DNA from: Nocardia pneumoniae NBRC 100136
Lineage (GTDB): Bacteria; Actinomycetota; Actinomycetes; Mycobacteriales; Mycobacteriaceae
NCBI RefSeq assembly: GCF_000308755.1
Contig: NZ_BAGF01000059.1
Span: forward strand, 53,473 to 117,472
Length of the DNA: 64,000 nucleotides
Direction of reading: 5' to 3'
A program made the position numbers and the translations under genes. Shown here in pieces: positions 58,312 to 64,000 of this stretch (positions are counted from its first letter, which is position 1; the number at the start of each line of letters is the position of its first letter). Under the pieces are notes generated by a model. That model was not told the origin of the DNA, did not search any database, and saw nothing but the letters and a program-made list of their open reading frames with translations.

Positions 58312-61300
58312 TCACCCGGTCGCTGGCGGTGAGTCGACGGGCGCGGCGTTCCTGATCAGCTCGGCCAGTTCGGCGGGACCGGCCAGCGTGGCCGGCGCGA
58401 TGGTGCGTCCGGTGCGCACGTAGTGGAACGCGGCGCCGATCCGCGGCAGCATCTCCTGTTCGGAACGGCCCTCGCGGGCGGCCGTCAACCGGGCCCAGGC
58501 CAAGCGATACACCGCTAGCTGCATGGCGACCGCGGGCTCCTCGGTGGGGCTCGGCTCGGCGCCGGTCTTCCAGTCGACCACGATCCAGCGGCCGCCCGGT
58601 TCGGCGAACACCGCGTCCATGCGCCCGCGGATCACGGTGCCCGCGATCGAGGTCTCGAACGGGATCTCGACTTCGATCGGGCTGCGGTTGGCCCACGGCG
58701 AGTTCAGGAACGCCTCCTGCATCGCGGTCAGCTCGGCGTCCAATCCCGTGTCCGCCGCGCCGTCGGCGGCGCCCGGCAGTTCGTCGAGGCCGAGCAGCCG
58801 GGTGGAGCTGAACCACCGCTGCACCCAGGCATGGAAGGCGGTGCCGCGGCGGGCCAGCGGATTCGGCGGGTAGGGCAGCGGACGACGCAGGCGCGCGGCC
58901 AGTTTCGCCGGGTCGGCGCGCAGCTCGACCAGCGCCGTCGCCGCGATCTGACCCGGCAGCTCGACCGACTCGGCGGCGGCCGCGGCGGCGTGATGCTCGG
59001 CCAGCAGGGCGTCCACATCGGCGGCCCAGCCTTCCGGATCGTCCGGGTCCGGCGCGCGATGTGCCCGCTCGAGCGGGTAGGCGTCCTCCGGAGGGGGCGG
59101 CGCGAAGCCGGTGGCGAAGGCGGGCTCGTCGGCCGACAGGTACTCCTCGACCGGGTCCGGGGCGGGTCCGTAATAGGGCTCGAGATCCGCGTACGGGTCG
59201 GCGTACTCGATTGCAGTGTAATCGAAGTCGGGCGGGTCCGCGAACTCGTCCAGTGGGTCCGGGGGAAGCTCGTCGTCGGGCGGGTAATAGTCCCCACCGC
59301 GAAGCGATTTCGCGATGCGGTCCTCTCGGCCGCCGGGCGAGTCCGCGCCGTGGTGTGCGGCGGTCGGGTGCGCGCGAAGGTCGGCGAGGGCGGCGTGGAC
59401 CAGCGCGGCGCCCTGTTCGATGGGGTCGCGGCGGGTGCTGAGTGGGTCTCGGGGCCATTCGGCAGTGGCCGGGTTGTCGGTGAAAGGGTTGACGGCGTCG
59501 GGCGCGGGCGGGTCGTCCCATCGGTCGATCGAGAGGACATCGTGTGCCGGGCTGTCGGGGTCTTCGTTCGCGCGCTTCAGCTCCAGCAGGAAATCCGACG
59601 GACCCTTCGGGGAGCTGCCGGTCTCCGCCCAGTGGTGCGCCGAAACCAGCAGCACGCGTTCGGTTCTGGTGAGCGCGACGTAAAACAGGCGGCGTTCCTC
59701 GTCGATCCGGCGGCGCTCCAGCGCTTCCTTGTGCGCCTTGATCGCGCGGTCGAGGTCGGAGCGGTCGTACAGGTCGCTGAGATCGAGCACCGGAACGCCT
59801 TCGGCCGCGTCGTCCTGTCTGCGGTCGCCCCGCAGGGACGTGGGCAGCTCGGCGAGCGCGCCCAGCCAGGTGCCGGAGCCGACCTTGGACGGGAACACGC
59901 CCTCCACCACGTGCGGGACCGCGACGATCTCCCACTCCAGGCCCTTCGCGGCATGCACGGTCAGCACCTGCACCCGGTCCTTGGCGACCTCGACCTCTCC
60001 CGGTTCCAGCCCGTTCTCGACCTCCTCGGCGGCGGCGAGGAACGCGAGCAGTCCGCCCAGGGAGGCGCCGGTGTCCGCGGCGTACCCGGCCACCACCTCG
60101 GCGAACGCGTCCAGGTGCTCGCGTCCGGCCCCCGTCCCGGCCATCGCTCGCCGTGTCTGGGTCTCCACACCCACCCCGATGGTGCGCTCGACATCGGCCA
60201 CCAATTCCGCCAACGGCTGGCCGCTGCGTTCGCGCAACGCGGCCAACTCCCGGGCCAGCGCCTCGATGCGGGCGAAACCGGCTTCCGAATACTGCTCCGC
60301 CGGACCGGGATCGGCGATCGCGTCGGCCAGACCGGCTTGTTCCGCCGGTTCCGGCGCCACCTCGCGCAGCGCCTCGTCGAGCGCGGCGCGGTCGGCTATC
60401 TCGGCCGGGGTGTCCGAGCCGGGACGGCGGATCGACAAGTCCCTGGCCCGGCGGGCGAGCGCGGCGATGTCGGCGACGCCGATGCGCCAGCGCGCGCCGG
60501 TCAGCACTCGCATGGCGGCGGTGCCCGAGCCCGGCTCGGCGATCAACCGCAGGGTCGCGACGATGTCGGCGACTTCGGGGGTGGCGAGCAAGCCGCCGAG
60601 CCCGACGATCTCCACCGGGAGTCCCTGCGCCCGAAGCGCTTCCGCGAGCGGCGCGGCGTCCGCGTTGCGGCGCACGAGCACCGCTGAGGTCGGCGGCGGC
60701 TGCTGGTCCGCGCGCCGGGCCGCCCATTCCGCGGCGATCCGCTCGGCCACCCACTCACGTTCGGCGGCCACGGTCTCGGTCAGTGCCAGCGCCACCACAC
60801 CCGGCCCGGCATCGGGTTTGGCGCGCAACGCGTCCACGGTCACCCCGCCGCCCTCGATCGCCTTGCGGCGCAATGGTTCCGCCACCAGATTCGCCAGCGC
60901 CAGCGCCTCCGGCGGATTGCGCCAGCTGGTCAGCAGCGCCAACGTGGGGGCGGGGACGCCGGGAGCACTGGGAAAGTCGGAGGCGAACCGGGGGAGATTC
61001 GCCGCGGACGCGCCGCGCCAGCCGTAGATCGATTGCATCGGGTCGCCGACGGCGGTCACCGCAAGGCGCCGCGCAGCGCCCGGATCAGGCGGCCGGGCGT
61101 CTGAACCGATGCGTGACGAGGGCGCGTCCCGTGTCGGGTGGGCCCTGCGCGCATCGTGCGCACCCGCACGCTGTGACTCGCCCTCTCGCGTCGGCGGGTC
61201 GAAATGCGCATCACCACCCCGCGACTGCACGTCCCCCACCGACGAACCGAACGGCAAATCGTGCGCATCACCGCCCCGCGACTGCACGTCCCCCACCGAC

Positions 61301-62769
61301 GAACCGAACGGCAAATCGTGCGCATCACCACCCCGCGACTGCACGTCCCCCACCGACGAACCGAAGGGGAGGTCTTGCGTATCACCGCGTGACGGTGCCG
61401 CGTTCCCCAGCGGAGAAATCGAAAGCCGCCCCTCCGCAGCTGAGTACGGCATCACCCTTCCCGGCTCGGGCGCGCTGAGATCGGGGTTGGTTGCACCGGC
61501 TTGCCGCAGTTGCGTATCCGGCGGCGGATGGGAGTGCACCTTACGTTTGTCCGAAAAAGATGACGCAGCCCCGGTTTCGAAATTCGGATCCCTTTGCGCC
61601 ACAAGGGCCGTCGGATCAACCGGCAGCGGCGCGATATCTCGGCCGTCCGCACCGGGGCGCTCCGACCGCGCAACCCGCGTCTCCTGGTCGGAGTGCATGT
61701 TCGACCCGCCCGCGCGCGGCGGCGAATCCGGGTCACGGGTATCCGCACGTGTCACCCGGACGTCCGGCAGCGGCGGGTCGGAATCCGGACCGTATGCCGC
61801 GGGGCGGATCGGAAAGTCCCCGGCCCTGGACTCAGATCCCGTCGCGCGTTCCTGCTCGCCGCCGAACAGGGCCGCGAGCAGGACGCGCTGGGCGTGGCCG
61901 GTGTCCTGGTATTCGTCGAGCAGGACCAGGCGGAAGCGGGCGCGTTCGGCGGCTGCTACTTCAGGGTGTTCGGCGGCGAGCCGGGCGGCCAGGGACATCT
62001 GCGCGCCGAAATCCAGTGCGCCGCGGCGGCGCAGCGCCTCCGACAGCTCGTGGACCAGCGGCAGCAGCGCCACCCGTTCCCGCTGCACCTGCACGATGTT
62101 CAGCAGCGTTTGGCTCGGCCCGCCGCGCTGACGCGGACCCGCGGGCAGCGTGTACACCAGCTTCTCCAGCTCGGTGTGCGCCTCGGCCAATTGCTCGGGC
62201 TCGACCAGGTGCTCGGCCAGCTGCCCGGACAGCGCGAGCACCGCCTCGGTGACCGACACCGGCGTCCGATCGGTGTCCAGGTCGCCGTCCCAGGTCCGGA
62301 CGACCTGGTGGGCGAGCTGCCAGAGCTGGGTCTCGGTGAGCAACGTCGCCGACGGTTCCACCGGCAGCAGCAGCCCGTGTTCGGTGAGCAACCTGCCCGC
62401 GTACGAGTGGTAGGTGCTGATTTCCGGTTCCGCGCCGGAAAGTTCGGCGCGCAGCTGACCGGTCGGGTCGAGTTCGCGCAGCAGTGGCGCACCGGCGAGC
62501 CGGGCCAGCCTGGTGCGGATGCGGGCGGTCAACTGCTGTGCGGCTTTGCGCGTGAAGGTCAGGCCGAGCACCTCGTCGGGCCGGACGATCCGGTTCGCGA
62601 CCATCCAGACCACGCGCGCGGCCATCGTCTCGGTCTTGCCCGCACCCGCTCCGGCGACCACCAGGGTCGGACCCGGCGGCGCCGCGATCACGGCCGCCTG
62701 CTCGTCGGTCGGCGGCGGCAGGCCCAGCGCCTGCGCCAGCTGCTGCGGTGTCACTCGGCCGCCGGTCAC
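58312..62769 (-). CDS. adnB: AdnB, helicase-nuclease subunit with large insertions
   Basis: The 1485-residue SF1 motor-nuclease of the AdnAB double-strand-break resection machine has Walker A VVAGAGAGKTETMAARVVWMV, motif II LDEYQDTGHAQ, motif III VTAVGDPMQSIYGWRGAS, motif VI YVALTRTERVL, and a C-terminal RecB-type nuclease (GRMDAVFAEPGGRWIVVDWKTG). It is far longer than mycobacterial AdnB (about 1100 residues as I recall). About 255 low-complexity residues (about 305-560) are inserted between motifs II and III, including three 19-residue repeats. An acidic Pro-rich linker (about 1110-1240) precedes the nuclease. GTG start at 62769. Confidence 0.92.
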   Translation of the reverse strand: MTGGRVTPQQLAQALGLPPPTDEQAAVIAAPPGPTLVVAGAGAGKTETMAARVVWMVANRIVRPDEVLGLTFTRKAAQQLTARIRTRLARLAGAPLLRELDPTGQLRAELSGAEPEISTYHSYAGRLLTEHGLLLPVEPSATLLTETQLWQLAHQVVRTWDGDLDTDRTPVSVTEAVLALSGQLAEHLVEPEQLAEAHTELEKLVYTLPAGPRQRGGPSQTLLNIVQVQRERVALLPLVHELSEALRRRGALDFGAQMSLAARLAAEHPEVAAAERARFRLVLLDEYQDTGHAQRVLLAALFGGEQERATGSESRAGDFPIRPAAYGPDSDPPLPDVRVTRADTRDPDSPPRAGGSNMHSDQETRVARSERPGADGRDIAPLPVDPTALVAQRDPNFETGAASSFSDKRKVHSHPPPDTQLRQAGATNPDLSAPEPGRVMPYSAAEGRLSISPLGNAAPSRGDTQDLPFGSSVGDVQSRGGDAHDLPFGSSVGDVQSRGGDAHDLPFGSSVGDVQSRGGDAHFDPPTREGESQRAGAHDARRAHPTRDAPSSRIGSDARPPDPGAARRLAVTAVGDPMQSIYGWRGASAANLPRFASDFPSAPGVPAPTLALLTSWRNPPEALALANLVAEPLRRKAIEGGGVTVDALRAKPDAGPGVVALALTETVAAEREWVAERIAAEWAARRADQQPPPTSAVLVRRNADAAPLAEALRAQGLPVEIVGLGGLLATPEVADIVATLRLIAEPGSGTAAMRVLTGARWRIGVADIAALARRARDLSIRRPGSDTPAEIADRAALDEALREVAPEPAEQAGLADAIADPGPAEQYSEAGFARIEALARELAALRERSGQPLAELVADVERTIGVGVETQTRRAMAGTGAGREHLDAFAEVVAGYAADTGASLGGLLAFLAAAEEVENGLEPGEVEVAKDRVQVLTVHAAKGLEWEIVAVPHVVEGVFPSKVGSGTWLGALAELPTSLRGDRRQDDAAEGVPVLDLSDLYDRSDLDRAIKAHKEALERRRIDEERRLFYVALTRTERVLLVSAHHWAETGSSPKGPSDFLLELKRANEDPDSPAHDVLSIDRWDDPPAPDAVNPFTDNPATAEWPRDPLSTRRDPIEQGAALVHAALADLRAHPTAAHHGADSPGGREDRIAKSLRGGDYYPPDDELPPDPLDEFADPPDFDYTAIEYADPYADLEPYYGPAPDPVEEYLSADEPAFATGFAPPPPEDAYPLERAHRAPDPDDPEGWAADVDALLAEHHAAAAAAESVELPGQIAATALVELRADPAKLAARLRRPLPYPPNPLARRGTAFHAWVQRWFSSTRLLGLDELPGAADGAADTGLDAELTAMQEAFLNSPWANRSPIEVEIPFETSIAGTVIRGRMDAVFAEPGGRWIVVDWKTGAEPSPTEEPAVAMQLAVYRLAWARLTAAREGRSEQEMLPRIGAAFHYVRTGRTIAPATLAGPAELAELIRNAAPVDSPPATG
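61205..61375. repeat. adnB: Three tandem 57-bp repeats inside adnB
   Basis: Three units start at 61205, 61262 and 61319, the first two almost identical and the third diverging at its end. The start of a fourth is at 61376. 57 bp keeps frame and encodes the 19-residue unit DLPFGSSVGDVQSRGGDAH. The repeats lie in the inserted, probably disordered segment of the helicase domain. Confidence 0.95.
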
Positions 62770-62820
62770 GGCGGCGCCTCGGTGGTCGGCAGCGACCGGA
62801 CCGAAAGCGCGACGGCACCG

Positions 62821-63118
62821 GTCGGCTCGCTCTCTCGTCGATCACTTGACCGCCCCATTCCGGACGCGGCAGGCGCACAACCACGCAGCGGCACCACGAG
62901 CGCGGCGACCACAGACAACGCACTCACTCGTCGACCACCTGCCCCCTCCATCCTGGACGCAACTGCTCGCACGGCACCACGAGCCGAGCGACCGCGATCA
63001 ATCCGCTCACTCGTCGATCACCTGACTCCCCATCCTGTACGCGGCAGGCGCACAACCACGCAGCGGCACCGCGAGTGCGGGCAACCACAGATGACGCACT
63101 CACTCGTCGGTCACCTGT
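62821..63118. repeat. Four degenerate tandem repeats spanning the adnA 3' end and the adnA-adnB spacer
   Basis: Copies are anchored on CTCACTCGTCGATCACCTG-like blocks whose TCA triplets are at 63100 (the adnA stop), 63007, 62924 and 62831 (TCT). The spacings are 93, 83 and 93 bp. The bodies share CACAACCACGCAGCGGCACC and similar stretches. The array fills nearly all of the 330-bp spacer, and the first copy includes the true adnA stop and final codons. Confidence 0.85.
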
Positions 63119-64000
63119 CTTCCCCGGTCCTGCACGGGGCAGCTGCCCGCGACCGTGCAGTGGCGGCAACCGTCGTTGCGCATGGCGAGATAGCTGGGGC
63201 CCTGGGTGGCCGCGGCGGCTTCGTGGATGGTGTCACGCCACTTGGCGAGGGCTTCGGCGTCCAGCGGGGGCTGCATGCGCTGGGTCGCGCCCTCGGCCTT
63301 GCTCGGTTTGGCGACGTACACCAAGCGCGCTCCGCCAGGCTCGGTGGCGGCGTTGGTTTCTGTTGCAGCAGAGGTCTTTTCGTCACCGGCGTCGAGTGCG
63401 CCGCTGGCGGCCGCCACCTGGTAGGTCGCCAACTGGGCGTGATCGGCGGCCGCCTGCTTGGTGACCGGGGACTTGCCGGTCTTCACGTCCACGATCACGA
63501 AGCGGCCCTGCACGTCTCGTTCCAGCCGGTCGACTCGGCCCCGGATCCGCACGTCGCGTTCGTCTTCGGTGCGGGCGGGCAGCACGCAGTCGACCGGTAC
63601 CTCGACACCGGCCTGGGTGAGTTCGCCGCGGGTGTTGCGGACCCAGGCCAGGAAGGTCTCCAGCATCGCCTCGGTGCGGCGCAGCTCCTGCCGGGAGTGC
63701 CAGCCGGTGCCGGGATCCACCGCCTGCCAGGCGCGATCCAGCGCCGCGCGCACCTGCTCCTGGGGCACCTTGCCCGCCAGCGCCTGCACCAGCGTGTGCA
63801 CCAGATTGCCCTTGACGGCGTGCGGATTGTCGCCGTCGGTGCCGCCGTGGCGTTCCAGCGCCCAGCGCAGCGGGCAGGTGCGCAGCAGTTCGACGGTGGA
63901 GGGCGACAGCGCCACCGCGCCGTCGTCGTCGCTCCACAGCGGACGCTTGGAGCTGAGCTCGGCGGTGCCGTACCAGTCGTCGGGATGACTGCCGCGCACG
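63100..64000 (-). CDS. adnA: AdnA, C-terminal part (runs off the window)
   Basis: Only the last roughly 300 residues are inside the window. They form a RecB/AddB-type nuclease domain (PDDEXK_1) with LSPSTVELLRTCPLRWALERHGG, IRGRVDRLERDVQGRFVIVDVKTGKSPV (active-site Asp and Lys) and the iron-sulfur cysteines: one in RTCPLRW and three in GCRHCTVAGSCPVQ. With AdnB it forms the mycobacterial-type helicase-nuclease for double-strand-break end processing. It is upstream of adnB on the same strand, separated by 330 bp of tandem repeats, which is unusual for subunits of one complex. The start lies beyond 64000. Confidence 0.9.
   Translation of the reverse strand, partial: VRGSHPDDWYGTAELSSKRPLWSDDDGAVALSPSTVELLRTCPLRWALERHGGTDGDNPHAVKGNLVHTLVQALAGKVPQEQVRAALDRAWQAVDPGTGWHSRQELRRTEAMLETFLAWVRNTRGELTQAGVEVPVDCVLPARTEDERDVRIRGRVDRLERDVQGRFVIVDVKTGKSPVTKQAAADHAQLATYQVAAASGALDAGDEKTSAATETNAATEPGGARLVYVAKPSKAEGATQRMQPPLDAEALAKWRDTIHEAAAATQGPSYLAMRNDGCRHCTVAGSCPVQDRGRQVTDE

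Noticed and set aside
58831..60687. 618-codon open frame antisense to adnB
   Set aside because: It is the mirror of the adnB coding frame, with Arg/Gly/Val-rich content and no domain. The minus strand carries full helicase and nuclease motifs.
61205..61375. CRISPR-like array
   Set aside because: Units of 57 bp are contiguous with no unique spacers, stay in frame with adnB, and no cas genes are near.

Overview
The window is about 64 kb of high-GC actinobacterial chromosome. WhiB7, UvrD2, mycoredoxin, AdnA/AdnB and an Rpf protein put it in the Mycobacteriales. A type II polyketide cluster beside a mycobacterial-type housekeeping block points to Nocardia or a close relative. No prophage, insertion sequence or CRISPR array was seen.

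Region 1 (about 0.5-17.4 kb) is a complete-looking type II (aromatic) polyketide cluster. It has a SARP activator, a dedicated acetyl-CoA carboxylase (AccC, fused AccD-AccA, separate biotin carrier), KS-alpha, chain length factor, ACP, a two-domain aromatase/cyclase, a metallo-beta-lactamase-fold cyclase/thioesterase candidate, an FAD monooxygenase, an alpha/beta hydrolase, an ActIII-like ketoreductase, an NTF2-fold protein and a nitroreductase-family enzyme. The core genes overlap by 4 nt (13 nt at the monooxygenase). A SARP-type direct repeat lies 8 bp upstream of a -10 in front of the ketosynthase.

Region 2 (17.4-32.3 kb) is accessory. It holds a TetR/DUF6463 pair, a PIG-L deacetylase, a light-response-like group (photolyase, secreted lipocalin, LitR/CarH-type MerR regulator, SDR with an SRPBCC domain) with 11-bp-spaced direct repeats, a KstR-type box in front of an NTF2-fold gene, a sterol-desaturase-family protein, a NarL-type two-component system and an XRE regulator/methyltransferase pair.

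Region 3 (32.4-40.6 kb) is an eight-gene operon that looks like nucleotide-activated heptose synthesis plus transfer: kinase-nucleotidyltransferase fusion, three glycosyltransferases (one heptosyltransferase-like GT9), SDR, GmhB-like phosphatase, GmhA-like isomerase and a PfkB kinase. This is unusual for an organism without lipopolysaccharide. The kinase half of the fusion has lost its catalytic Asp, while the separate PfkB kinase keeps it.

Region 4 (40.7-64 kb) follows the order I recall around Rv3193c-Rv3202c of Mycobacterium tuberculosis: initiator tRNA, rpf, UPF0182, PPA1309 protein, PDZ protease, DUF2342, E1-like protein, ABC1 kinase, whiB7, uvrD2, mycoredoxin, nudC, K+ channel, adnB, adnA. 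A MarR/EVE/SRPBCC operon is inserted after uvrD2, and its SRPBCC gene is frameshifted. Notable details are two CRP-type sites and a structured leader before rpf, a WhiB7-type promoter with a 542-nt leader before whiB7, and repeat expansions both inside adnB and between adnA and adnB.
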